Below the pieces are notes generated by a model that saw nothing but the letters and a program-made list of their open reading frames with translations, was not told where the DNA came from and did not search any database. This document shows positions 10,860 to 21,666 of a stretch of 64,000 nucleotides of DNA, piece by piece. How positions within the stretch are numbered: position 1 is the first letter of the stretch; every line of letters begins with the position of its first letter. The translations under genes and the position numbers were made by a program. This stretch comes from Chaetomium olivaceum. Taxonomy: Eukaryota > Ascomycota > Sordariomycetes > Sordariales > Chaetomiaceae. Location: contig JAYWVB010000035.1 in assembly GCA_039881045.1 (NCBI GenBank), positions 298,314 to 362,313 of the forward strand, given 5' to 3'.

Positions 10860-12191
10860 ATGTTTGTCAAGCAGTTTCTTCCCGCCCTCGTGGCAATCGG
10901 CTCGGCCGCAGGTGAGTGCGCATCGCAGAAAGCACAATCCCCAGTAGTGGGTTCATCCAACTGACTCTACGGTATAGCCCAATCGGCAACCTGCACCGTC
11001 TCCACGACCACTGTCAACAGCCAGGCTGAAGCCACCAAGCTCTCCAGCTGCGGGACCGTTAAGGGCACCGTCGTCCTCGGCTCGGAGAGCGGCGCGACGA
11101 TTGATTTGTCGGGGCCTAAGGAGATCACCGGCGACCTCATCATCCGGAACAACGGCCAGCTCACGAGCCTCCAGAGCACCAGCCTGCAGAAAGTCGGCGG
11201 CAACTTCAAGCTCGAAAACGTCACTTTTATCAACACGCTTTCGTTCGAGAAGCTCACCGAGGCCAAGTCGATCGAGTGGGTGTCGGTGACTCGTTTGGAC
11301 ACCGTCAGCCTGGGGCCTTTGACCAAGGCCGAGAACATTAGGCTCAGCGACACCTTCCTTAACACCCTGGACGCCTTTGCGCTCTCCAGCGTGAATACCT
11401 TCAAGATCGACAACAACCGCCGCCTCACCAAGTACGCGTCCAAGTTGACTGAGCTCAGCGGCGGGCTCATCATCCAGGCCAACGGTCTCGATCTCGAAGT
11501 CGACCTGCCCAACCTGAATTGGATCAGCAACATGGAGGTTGCCAACGTGACCAAGTTCTCCATCCCGTCCCTCAAGGTCGTCAACGGCTCCGCTCGCTTC
11601 GACTCCAACTTCTTTGAGACCTTCAGCGCCCCTAACCTGACCCACACCGAGACGGGTGACATCTCTTTCGTCGGCAACGGCTTCCTCAAGAACATGACGT
11701 TCCCCAAGTTGACTGAGATTGCCGGTGGTCTTCTCGTCGCTAACAACACCGGTCTGGATCGTGTCACCTTCTTCCCCAAGCTGAAGAAGGTCAGCGGTGC
11801 CATCAAGCTCCGTGGCAACTTTACCACGTAAGATCCCTCGTGTCGATTCTGGCAGTACCAAGACTAACACCAAACCAACAGCGTTGACTTCCCGGAAATT
11901 GATAACGTCAAGGGTGCCTTTGATGTTTCCAGCACTGCCAACATCGAGAAGTCCTGTGACGAGCTGAAGAAGGCTGCTCCCCGCAGCCAAGGTGGCGATG
12001 GCAGGATCGAGGGTGTCTTCACCTGCACGGCCAACAACGAGCAGGCCAACGAAGACACCGACGGTTCGACCTCCAACTCTGGCAACGTCGACGGCAGCGA
12101 CGGCGATGACGAGAACAGCGCCGCCGGCCTTGTCTTCAACGCCGCCCTCTTCGGCCTCGTCGCCGTTGCTGGCCTCGCCACCGCTCTCTAA
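10860..12191 (+). CDS. ecm33: GPI-anchored cell-wall protein, Ecm33/Sps2 family
   Basis: Plasma-membrane and wall glycoprotein needed for wall integrity and protein mannosylation phenotypes in yeasts. Exons 10860-10911, 10978-11827 and 11882-12191 encode 403 aa, typical for the family. A signal peptide (MFVKQFLPALVAIGSAA) is followed by ATCTVSTTTVNSQ. Next come receptor-L-like leucine-rich repeats of about 24-30 residues with many N-glycosylation sequons (NVT, NGS, NMT). A Cys-containing end (KSCDELKKAAP, VFTCTANN) leads to an acidic Ser/Asn/Asp linker and a C-terminal hydrophobic tail (FNAALFGLVAVAGLATAL). That order is a GPI-attachment signal; the omega site is probably a Ser, Gly or Asn about 20 residues before the end. 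The gene converges with the SPF45-like gene. Confidence 0.93.
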
Positions 12192-12980
12192 TGAAGGATA
12201 CTTTGTCAATTTGGGAACCTGGAGTTTACTTGGTCGGGCAATGCGAGTTTCTCTGCGGACACCAAACCACGCCCCCTGCCTTTCCTTTGAATGAACTGTC
12301 GAGTTTTGTTTTGCTCCCGCTTCTTTGGGCTTCCCGCATACCCTGTCACGCGCGCCGCGCACTACTACATACCGCACCGCTAGACTTAATATCTCGATAG
12401 AGACGCTGGATTTGTTGATTTGGCTTCCTGTCTGCCCCCGCTTCTTCTGTGATATGGCTTCTCCCTCTCGTCCGTGCCTGGATGGTGGGAGAGATGTTGG
12501 CGGGGATGGGTCGAGTCGTTTGGCAGGTTACGGCGTCGAGTCGAGGTTGGCGTTGAGGCAGTGGGTCGTTGACCAGGTTGAGCTTGGACAGGACGATTTT
12601 GGGATGTGGAGGTCTGGTTCAGTTGCCGAATGGTAATCGGTCGATGAGTTTGTGTTCTGTAGTCGGTTCGCTTTGTATGAAGCTTTCTTAATACTTTGTA
12701 ATAACGGGGTGGCCGTCCTTGGAGTGTCCTGATCCGTCATGGGTGCTAATGACCCGAGATCTTGGAATGGTTGGACGTAGGATACGCGAGCTATGATACA
12801 CGATGTTGCTCATGGTTTGAGTCTTGTTTGCCCGTCTCCATGTGCCCTGCCAGTAGACTCTTTTGTTCCACTTTAATATATGCCCATTTCTGTGACTTGA
12901 TATCTGTCCTGCCCTGCTGTACCACTCAGGGGCAGATCATGCATAGCTTCATCCTCGAGCAGACGTTCTGGTGCAGGTCG
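12192..12980. other. Intergenic between convergent ecm33 and SPF45-like gene
   Basis: Holds the two 3' ends. Nothing else seen. Confidence 0.6.
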
Positions 12981-14900
12981 CTATCCATCATACACGCCTT
13001 CCTCGAACTTCTCCTCGTCATAGAACTTCGCCGTAATCGCGTTTCCATTAAATATCCTCCCTTCGAGTGCGTTGACAGCCTATATCACAGCCACGTCAGT
13101 CAGTTGGTCAACCAAGGCGGGGGTTTTCGTACAGTGAACAACCGGCTAGTTTGGAAAGGAAAAGATGGGAAGGCCGACGTCGAAAAAATGGCAACGGGAA
13201 GACGAAAAGCTCAAAAAGAAAGAAAGCAAAGAAAAGAGAGAAACTCACCCTCAGCGCCGAAACCCCCTCCACGAACTTGATAAACACCCTCGCCCCCTCC
13301 ACATCCACCACAATCCTCTCCACCCGCCCATACCGCTCCCCACACTCCTCGCCAATCTCCTGCCCCAACCCAGCCTCCACCTCCCCTTCCACATCCGCCA
13401 TGCCATCCAACATCCGGTCCAGCACCACCACCACCGACATCTTGCCCGGGCCCCCTTCACCCCCCTCACCACCACCAGTACCACCATTTGCAGATTGGCC
13501 CTTCACCTTCGGCGCGATAATCCGCCCGCGCCCACCGCCGGGCCCGACGAACCCGCCGCCTTCGGCGTCCGGCTTGCGCTTGCGCTTCTCGACTTGCACG
13601 CGCAGCGCTGTGGTGATGCCGGTTTGTGCGGCGCCCAGCCCGCTGCCTTTGGTCCAGCCGTATTTGGCCATGAGGCGCTGGGCGAAGCCCTTTTGGCCGG
13701 GGCGCGTGGTGCGTTCGGATTCTAGCTCTTGTTGGTGTTGTGGGGGTTGGGGTTGTTGGGTGGTGGTGGTGGTCGAAGGGGTGGTGGTGGTGGAAGGGGT
13801 TGGGAGGGGGATGGAGGTGTAGTCTACTTCGGGGTCGTAGTCGGTGTCGTCTTTGTCGATGTCCATGGCTGTTGGGGTCGGGTTGGGGGGTTGTGAGTAG
13901 CGGACTGGGGCGCGGGAGATGGTGACGGGGTCTGGGTTTGTGGGTAGTGGTGGTGGGGGGTGCTGGCGATGCGGTTTCTGGAGGAGGAGGTGGTGGTGAT
14001 GCCATGCCTGATAATGCTAACCGCCTGGCATACGCATCGTCGCCGGTGGCGTCGTCCGGTACACGGGGCGGCGACATCGGCGGCGGCGCAAAGCTGAACG
14101 CCGCTGGAGGCGCAAACTGATCTGTAATACCGTTAACATCCCCCCTTCCCGACACACAACAACACCCATCCACGTAGAACAGAGCACTTACTCCCCAACC
14201 CTCTCCTCTCCCCCCTTTCCCCATCACTCCCCTCCCCATCACTCCCACCGCTCCCATCCCTAACCGCCCTCCTCCTATGCGCATACAGCACCGCCTTCCA
14301 ATCCCTCAGCTCCCTCACCCTCTCCTCACTCCGCAAATACTCCTCCACGTTCGTCGGCCGCGCCGGGTCGTACAGCTCGTCCCAATCGGTCTCGCGCGGC
14401 GCGTCTTCCTTCCTGTTCTTCTTCTTGCGCCGCCCGCCCCGCTGCCGTTTGTCGTTGGAGGGACCACCTCCTTGGTAAAAGGAGTCGTCTTCTTCGGTGG
14501 CGGCCCAGTCGGCGAGGGTGCTTCGGTTGGAGCGGGGGCTGTGGGGGGTGTTGATGTTACTGTTTGGGGTGCTGTTGATGCTGTTGTGGTGGCGGCCGAG
14601 GGGATGCCGGGAGGGGCTTTGGGGAAGGCGGGTTTGGGTTTGGCGGAGGGTTTGTTGATTTGCGGGCGGCGGATGGGTTGGAAGCGGAGGGCTGTGGCGG
14701 TTGTTAGTTAGGTCCCTTGAGAAAAATCACAGACAGTCCTAAAACATACCCGGGTCAATGGCCTTCTTGGCTGGCGCATGATCCTGCTCGTTCTTGAAGA
14801 GTACCGGGTCGCGGGCGATGGAAGCCGAGCTGTCGTCGAGCAGGTTTGCGTACAGCGACATGCCGCCGCGGCTAGGCGGTTGTGGGGGAGGCGCTGCCAT
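12981..14900 (-). CDS. SPF45/RBM17-like splicing factor, frame broken twice
   Basis: Nuclear splicing factor with a G-patch and a C-terminal UHM-type RRM, used in alternative 3' splice-site choice. Exons: 14900-14750, 14691-14192, 14121-13249 and 13079-12981. The N terminus has SLYANLLDD and, across intron 1, ALRFQPIRRPQ. Then come STLADWAATEEDD, TDWDELYDPARPTNVEEYL, DDAYARRLALSG, TISRAPVRY, the G-patch (RLMAKYGWTKGSGLG) and the UHM end (FNGNAITAKFYDEEKFEEGVYDG). Two frame jumps are not explained by GT-AG introns. One base seems missing in exon 2 between about 14560 and 14640. One seems extra in a G6 run at 13955-13960; dropping it joins DDAYARR to TISRAPVRY in frame. I read these as sequence error or recent decay, not as novel splicing. 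Confidence 0.85.
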
Positions 14901-15348
14901 GCCGAGATAATCTAGGCTTTTAGGTGTGAAATGGTGTATTAGGGCCGTGGATACACGACCGTGTCGTCGTTGTTGAAGATACAAGGCTAAGCTCAGCCTT
15001 GTGCACAAGGCAAATAAGTAAATGGAAACAACCTTGAAGGTCTGAAGAGCCACTGAAGGCGCTGTATTTAAGTGGGACCTGAGCTCTATGAGCGGCTCGC
15101 TAGTGGGGCGGATAGCAGTGCCTATGAAACCTGGAAGGGTTCGGGCTGCTCGCGATAGATGAATGTTCGTTATTTGAAGTACTACCTTAGGTATATGCCT
15201 GAGACAAACTCGCTCCTGGACTCCCGCCGAAATAGCTATCATAAAAAAATTTGACTCCAATTCCCTGCCCGACCTTCCTAGATGTGACCGACCCCCTGAG
15301 TCCTCCCATGCCCTTTTACAAATCCACTTGGAACAACCCCTTTCGTAT
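14901..15348. other. Intergenic between SPF45-like gene and prp2
   Basis: Promoter of the SPF45-like gene plus the prp2 3' end. It contains TACCTTAGGTA (15183-15193), a short palindromic motif that recurs in other gaps of this window. Confidence 0.6.
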
Positions 15349-18108
15349 CTAATACTTCCTCTCCTTGGGGAGCTTCTTGGCCTCCAACACATCTACATCC
15401 TTCTTATCATAGTAATGCCCGCCAAACTCGGTCAACCACTTCGCCTCGATCGGGATAACCGACCTGACATACTCCCTCGACGTGACGACCAGCTCGTGGT
15501 AAATAATCACCTTGGGCGGCGGATCCATCGACTTGACCACACTGCTCGGGTGCACATACACCGTCATGTTATTCTTGAGAGTGCGGTACCCATCTCCACC
15601 GCGGTTCAACCTAGCAGCATTGAGGAAGAAAGCCGAGGTCAGCGCCCTCAGCACAGGCTGAAAATTTGACACCCCCCCACACGTCGACGTCGCCCCTTCC
15701 AGCACACGATCGCACAGCTTCTCGAGCTGGTCGCGGACGTCGCGGGCGCGCGTCAGCGAGCGCTGCGTGAGGAAGTTCTCCTTGGCCCAGATGGGCGAGT
15801 AGTCGGCCTCGACCCACTGGTTGTAGACGTTCAGCAGCGTGACGTGGTCGCCGCCGTCCTTGACCGTGAACCGCGCCCGCGCGCTGTCCGCGTGCACCTT
15901 CTTGTCCTTGGGCCGGAAGAAGAGCGTGGCCACCTCGCCGAGCATCGAGACGACCGTGAGCACTTCCTGCACGCATTCTTCTTGCGTGGCCGCGATGAGG
16001 GCTTTCGCGAGCATGGGCTCCGCCGGGAACTCGCCCATCTGTCGACCGACGCGGGTGAGGGCGCCGGCGCTGTTGAGCGCGCCGAGGGCGTACAGCATGT
16101 TGAGGGATTTGATGAGGAGCTCGGTGGGTGGCGGGTCGAGGAAGTCGAACCCCAGGAGGTCGTCTATGCCGAGAGATTTGAGTTGGAGGACTACACTAGA
16201 AAGCGAGGTTCGTTGAATTTCGGGCGTCGGCGACTCGTCCATCTCGGAGAGGTAGGCAAATTTAGTGTAGAGGCGGAAGCACTTGCCGGGCCGGACACGA
16301 CCGGCTCGACCCATCCGCTGGTTTGCTGCCGCCCTGGAGCAGGGGACTACGGCCAGTGTTGACTGTCCCGTTGTGCCCACCGGGCTGAATGTGTTCTCCT
16401 TGGCGTAGCCGCAGTCGATGACATAGACGATGCCGTCGATTGTCAGTGATGTCTCGGCAATGTTGGTCGAGAAAACAACCTTTCTCGCTTTTGGTGGTGT
16501 TGGCTCAAAGATCTTTGCCTGCAGTTCAGAAGGCATGTTTGCATAGATGGGTAGCGCTATGATCTCGGGGACTCGACTCCCGAGCTTTCGTTTGATATCC
16601 TCGACCCGCTCGCATGCTCGGTCAATCTCTTCTTGGCCAGTCAAGAAAACGAGAATGCCGCCCTCGGGCTGTGTTGCATGAATCTGGAAGACGGTCACCA
16701 GAGCCGCCTCCAGATAGTTGCTCTCGGGCGCCGACGTGTAGTAGGTTTCCACCGGATGTACACGACCGGGAACGTTGAAGATGGGCGCGTCGTCAAAGTA
16801 CGCACTGAACTTCTCTGCGTTAAGCGTCGCAGAGGAAATGATCAGCTTCAGTTCCGGCCTCGCACGTGTAAGATCCTTGATCAATGCGAGTAAAATATCG
16901 GTGTGCACCGTCCTCTCGTGCGCCTCGTCGATCATGATGGCCGAGTAGCCCTCAAGCGTCGGTGATGTGACCATCTCCCTGAGAAGCATACCGTCCGTCA
17001 TGTACTTGAGGACAGTCTTGTCGCTGGTGCAGTCCTCGAACCGGATCGAGTAGCCAACTTCATGCCCAACCTTCACGCCCACCTCGTCGGCCACACGAGC
17101 AGCAACACTCATGGCGGCGACTCGACGGGGTTGTGTGCAAGCGACCTTCATGCCGTCCTTGGTGAAACCAGACTCGTGCAGATACTGTGGTATTTGCGTC
17201 GTCTTGCCTGAACCTGTCTCACCGACCAGAATGAGAACCTGATATTCCTTGATGGCGTCTAGAAATGCGTCACGGTACGCATAGACGGGTAGACTTTTCC
17301 GAACCTCCTGTATCGTCTTATGCGCCTTCTCGGCGGCGTCGATCTTGTCCTTCAAAGCCCTCTGCTCCTGCGTTAACCCGTCACTCGGCTGAGCATATTT
17401 GGCTGCGTCTCGAACAAAAGTGATGGCGTCCTCGTCTAACAAGAAGTCGTACTCTCCCTCATCCTCGCGGTCACGGGATTGTATCTGTGCCTTCGCCTTA
17501 ACCGTCTGCTCGCGTTCCCACTCCTCGTACTCGGTAACGTGTTTCTCGTTGCCGTATATATCCTTCTCAACGTGGCGCTTGTAGAGAGTGTCCTCCTTTT
17601 TCTTGCTGTCGGCACCGTACTGGTCCGGCAGCCGGTAGCCATCCTGGTAGTCGTCGATATGGGAGCGCTCCTCGGCTAAGCGCAAAATCTCACGGTTCTT
17701 TGCGAACTCCTCCTTTTCCCGTTCGGACAGACGGACCCCTGACCTCAACTCTGCGGTTTCCTCTGCAACTTGTTTCCGCAACAGGGCGAGCCTCTCAGTC
17801 TCCCTCTTCGCGAGGTACTGCTGGCGGGACTTGAGCCGCAAGTCGGACATCTTGGAGTCGTCGCGTTTCAACTCGCTCTGGCTTGTCTTGGAGGGGCCAT
17901 CTCTGTCGTTTTGCGGCGACCGGGAGCGGCGTCGGGGTGATTCGTCACCATCGTGTCTCCGACTCTTGTGTCGTCGCGGCGACCGATCACGAGACCTCGA
18001 CCTGTCGCGTTTGCGGTCCTTCTTGTCTTTTCTGTCTCTCCTGTCGTCTCTCGAGGAAGGCGCAGGCTCGTCATCCATAGGGACAAAGGCATAGCGTTTT
18101 GACGACAT
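15349..18108 (-). CDS. prp2: DEAH-box pre-mRNA splicing helicase, Prp2/DHX16 type
   Basis: ATP-dependent RNP remodelling enzyme that activates the spliceosome before the first step (Prp2 in budding yeast, Cdc28/Prp8 in fission yeast). Uninterrupted 919-aa frame. The first 150 residues are an Arg/Ser/Asp/Glu-rich RS-like region. The helicase core has motif I GETGSGKTTQIPQ (about residue 295), motif II DEAH (about 392), motif III SAT (about 424), and the helicase-C, HA2/winged-helix and OB-fold parts. Prp22 is longer and has an S1 domain, and Prp43 is shorter, so Prp2 fits best. I chose the ATG at 18108 (MSSKRYAFVPMDDEP); the longer frame adds only seven residues. It lies on the same strand as the SPF45-like gene, 448 bp apart. 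Confidence 0.92.
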   Translation of the reverse strand: MSSKRYAFVPMDDEPAPSSRDDRRDRKDKKDRKRDRSRSRDRSPRRHKSRRHDGDESPRRRSRSPQNDRDGPSKTSQSELKRDDSKMSDLRLKSRQQYLAKRETERLALLRKQVAEETAELRSGVRLSEREKEEFAKNREILRLAEERSHIDDYQDGYRLPDQYGADSKKKEDTLYKRHVEKDIYGNEKHVTEYEEWEREQTVKAKAQIQSRDREDEGEYDFLLDEDAITFVRDAAKYAQPSDGLTQEQRALKDKIDAAEKAHKTIQEVRKSLPVYAYRDAFLDAIKEYQVLILVGETGSGKTTQIPQYLHESGFTKDGMKVACTQPRRVAAMSVAARVADEVGVKVGHEVGYSIRFEDCTSDKTVLKYMTDGMLLREMVTSPTLEGYSAIMIDEAHERTVHTDILLALIKDLTRARPELKLIISSATLNAEKFSAYFDDAPIFNVPGRVHPVETYYTSAPESNYLEAALVTVFQIHATQPEGGILVFLTGQEEIDRACERVEDIKRKLGSRVPEIIALPIYANMPSELQAKIFEPTPPKARKVVFSTNIAETSLTIDGIVYVIDCGYAKENTFSPVGTTGQSTLAVVPCSRAAANQRMGRAGRVRPGKCFRLYTKFAYLSEMDESPTPEIQRTSLSSVVLQLKSLGIDDLLGFDFLDPPPTELLIKSLNMLYALGALNSAGALTRVGRQMGEFPAEPMLAKALIAATQEECVQEVLTVVSMLGEVATLFFRPKDKKVHADSARARFTVKDGGDHVTLLNVYNQWVEADYSPIWAKENFLTQRSLTRARDVRDQLEKLCDRVLEGATSTCGGVSNFQPVLRALTSAFFLNAARLNRGGDGYRTLKNNMTVYVHPSSVVKSMDPPPKVIIYHELVVTSREYVRSVIPIEAKWLTEFGGHYYDKKDVDVLEAKKLPKERKY

Positions 18109-19061
18109 GGCTGTGGAGTATGGACGCAAATCGGCAGGTTGGTGGATGTTGACTTGGACGGCTCAGATGACGATGGTAGCCTCTCAATCCAGTCGCTGCG
18201 CTCCGAGTTCCACTCAGCAAGGTCCCAAATTCTTATCTTATCGTCCTTGCTTGGCGCTGCACAGTGCCCCACCGAACTCCAAGCTCCACTTCAAGCAAGA
18301 AGGGCGGTTCATGTCACGACGACTGTACTTTCTCTTTCTCTTCCTCTTCCTGTATTGTACCGTTCGACAATCGCTAGAATATATATGAACAGCCATGCTC
18401 CTAGGTTTATTGAGGTCATGAGTTCGAGTTGTCCAATTTAGGAAAAACGGCCCTGCCTATGTCTCGTACGCCCTCGGTGGATAGAGCGCATTGCCGGAAC
18501 CTCGCAGATGACGGATTCTGTGCTCTTTGGGGTTACTCAATATTTGCGGCCAAGCCCCCACAGACGCCTCTTGTTTCGTACATTCCCCAAAAGTAACGAG
18601 GGCATTAATACGGCCGCCCAGATAGTGTCCTGAACGGCAACACCCCGTCCTGCCGTTGTTATAAACGGGTATATGTGGATGCCAAACAGTCACTGGACTT
18701 GGGTGAGTTGGTATATTCAGGTTTACCCTGAATCATATCATGCAATGTCTTGCGAATGGAGCGTTGCAAGGACCGAATACAATCGCTAGATATCTGAGTC
18801 GGTCAAGTTAGTACTACCGGTGAGACGCACATAGAACGTTGAAAGTTAAGAGAGGTATAGGTGTATATTGTCGGGATAAGCCCGCGCTGCAGGTCTGCTT
18901 CCGACTACATGGCTCCTATCCGTGCCCGAAAATAGCAGGTGCTCTCAAGGGCGGGCCTCCATTTTGCATCTTGCGGGTTACTTGTGTGACGGTGTAGGAT
19001 ATCAAGGTTGGTTATCAGTAGCGCTGTGGCAGCATCGCCGGGCCTTTGTCCCTAGTGCTAC
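18109..19061. other. Intergenic between prp2 and GGCT-like gene
   Basis: Promoter of prp2 and 3' end of the next gene. No gene or strong repeat seen. Confidence 0.6.
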
Positions 19062-20164
19062 TTAATAATCGCCGATATAGTCCGCCATGTCATACACGCG
19101 GAACTCCTCCGGATCCCTAAGCGGGGGTCTTGTCAGTCTTCTATCCTAAGCCCATTTCAAGATCAATAAAACTTGAAAGCAGGGTTGCTTACCACGGTTC
19201 CATGTCAAGGTCGTGCGGGTCCTTGAAGATGTAGGTTTCGCACGTCGCCTTGCCGTCGTCGACGAATCTTCGGCCGGCCTTCCTAAACAGGTCAACAGTG
19301 ACAGGCTTACGGTCGTACATATCGCCTTCAAAGTCGTCCAGCCTCCGCATGTTCGATTTGGTGAGCCCCGTAGCAAAAATGCCATAGACCTTACCGTTCG
19401 GGGTCGGGGTGACACCTGGGAAGCTGGCGTTCTTGACGCACCATCGCTGGTGGCCGTGTAGTATGGCCCGCTTGAAAGTATGGCGTCTACGGATATTCTC
19501 AGGGGGGTATGGGGTTCCGTAGCAGACTTTGAAGAAGACTTCCTGGAACATCTATACGGTGGTGGTTAGTAGCATCCTGGGATTTAGGGGCCACGATTTC
19601 CAGGCTCCCATACCAGTGTGCCTATCATATAAAACTGGTTAGCGGCTGGGTCCAAGTAGAGAATAGCATTGAAATCTGTATGGACGGAGAGGTGTATAGC
19701 TTCTTCATACCATAAAAGAAGCCAGTTTTAGTGCCTTCATTGCTTGCCCTGCTAGCTTGGGCGTTGGTTGAGGTGCGAGCTTGGGAGTTGGCTGAGGTGC
19801 GAGTTTGGGCGTCAGCTGGCTTGCTGGCTTGAGGTCTGGTTGGGTTGCTGGCTTGGGCATTGGCTGGGTTGCTGGCTCCGGTACCAGCTGGGTTGCTGGC
19901 TCCGGTGTTAGCTTGGGCGTTGGCTAGCTTGTTGGTTTGAGTCTTGGCTGCGTTGCTGGTTCCGGTGCCGGCTGTGTTGCTGGCTTCGGTGCTAGCTTGG
20001 GCCTTGGCTGCGGTGTTGGCTTGAGTTTTGTCTAGGTTGCTGGTTTCAGTGCTGGCTTGAGTGACCTTATTAGGCCCAGCCGTTTTGCGAGGACTTTTGA
20101 GGGGAGCAGCCTGCGAAGGAGGAGCAGCAAGAGGGGCAGGAGGAGGTTGGGTACGCGGCGGCAT
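19062..20164 (-). CDS. Gamma-glutamylcyclotransferase-like (AIG2) protein with repeat-rich N terminus
   Basis: The C-terminal half is an AIG2/GGCT-fold domain; relatives release 5-oxoproline from gamma-glutamyl peptides or amines, but the substrate here is unknown. Four exons: 20164-19711, 19621-19614 (only 8 nt), 19551-19193 and 19116-19062, giving 291 aa. The microexon supplies GC ACA CTG and makes the family signature FFYGTLM; without it the motif and the frame are lost. Then come EVFFKVCYG, KRAILHGHQRWCVKN, VYGIFATGL, a DDFEGDMYDRKPV acidic region with the likely catalytic Glu, and DPEEFRVYDMADYIGDY at the end. The first 140 residues are a low-complexity array of Ala, Asn, Gln, Ser and Thr with degenerate decapeptide repeats (ASNPAGTG, ANAQASN). 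The gene is divergent from the peroxisomal ligase. Confidence 0.85.
19745..20075 (-). repeat. Degenerate ~30-bp coding repeats in the GGCT-like gene
   Basis: Tandem degenerate units on the minus strand encode variants of AQASNTAGTG / KTQTNKLANAQ. On the plus strand they appear as repeated GCTGGCTTG and GTTGCTGG words. Confidence 0.75.
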
Positions 20165-21666
20165 GGTGAATGTTTGTAGTGAGCGGATGGCTTTCCGCAT
20201 GTACCAAGGGTAATTGAGGGGCGACAGGTAGGTAGATATCTCTATGAATCAGGAAATATCAGGTGATCGAAACTTGTGTGAATGTTGTGACCGCTGTGAA
20301 TGCTGTGTATCTTTATGAGAGTGCAACTATCAGGTAAACTTGGGAGTCTTTAATATTCACCGAGTGCGGTCTCTCTGCCCAGGTATTGGGTTACTTAAGT
20401 GCCTTACTTAGATGCTTGCATGGCCGGCGTCAAGCGAGCCCGGATCGGAAAGAGGCACAGCCTAGGCAAACATAAGGTACCTTACCTAGTAAGCCCGTCT
20501 GTACTCTAGGTACACTTGCTATGACAGTTATTCTCGGCAGCTGACCAACATCAAAACAACCTTGAATGAAACGGCCAGGCCACATTTGTCAATCGTAAAT
20601 CATAGATCCATTCCACCAGTTACGGGTACCTACACTAAGGGGTCAGAAACACACAAGATGCAGTCATCTATTCCCAAGTTAGGTCAGTGACCCAGAGCCA
20701 TCCAAGTTCTAACATTAGTATAATTGCCTACTGGACCATTATCTCGGAGAGGTACATCTTCACTCTCTGCTCTATCTCTCTCCGTGTCCAGTTAACTCTA
20801 TATATACAGTACCTAAGGTAGCTAGGTGCCTTGAGCCTGCGATGCGATGCACCGGCGAAAATCGGGGATATGGTTGCTGACTCAGCGCATCCGACGCACA
20901 TCTGACGCTCACCCACGCTCACCCCGACGGCTCACCCGACACAAGACCCGAGGTACTGCTATCGCAACTGAATTTACCTCGCGCGGTATAAGCAGCAGCC
21001 AGGATCCCCTCGACGAATGATGTGATAAATTCTATAGAACCTCGAGGGTAGTGAATCGGCCCCTTCTCCTTTTTCCTCTTCTCTTTTTCCCCCCCGAGAT
21101 TGGCGAGTTATACCCGTCAGGTCACTGAGAACAACCAGAATGACCTGAGACGGGGATTCAGATGCTGCACCAAAACATTAACCGGTGTCAATCTCACCCC
21201 TAACTACCTACCTGGTAACATTCACAGTACAACTCCACGTCTCTTCTCCAATGTTGTATCTGTTGAGCTCTTGAGCTATCATCCCCGTTTTCTTTCTTTG
21301 CCCCCACGAATTCAAAGATCTGCGCGCTGAGTGCAACCTGATCGGTGTTAGTGTGGCATTCCTGGCCGTCAGACCCACTCGTCTCAGGTGCAAGCGTGGA
21401 TTGTGTCATCCGAGTCCCGTAAATGAAGCCAACGGCACTCGGCCCACCTCCGACACACGCCCGGAACTCGGAGTCGCGAAGCTTATATGTAACTGTATTA
21501 GACTTACATGGCAATTGATTTGTTATTTTTGTGATACAAACCTACTTTTACATTCTTTTGCACCCCTTTCAAGCAACCGAACTGCAATTGCCCGGAATCT
21601 GGATCTGGGTAAGCGTTGTGAGACACCAACTCGACTTTAATTGGATTCGTCCATCTCCAAGACACC
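20165..21666. other. Intergenic between divergent GGCT-like and ligase genes
   Basis: More AT-rich than its surroundings. It contains several CCTAAGGTA-type palindromic words, including a perfect 10-bp palindrome AAGGTACCTT (20474-20483) and a cluster at 20811-20832. No gene seen. Confidence 0.6.
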
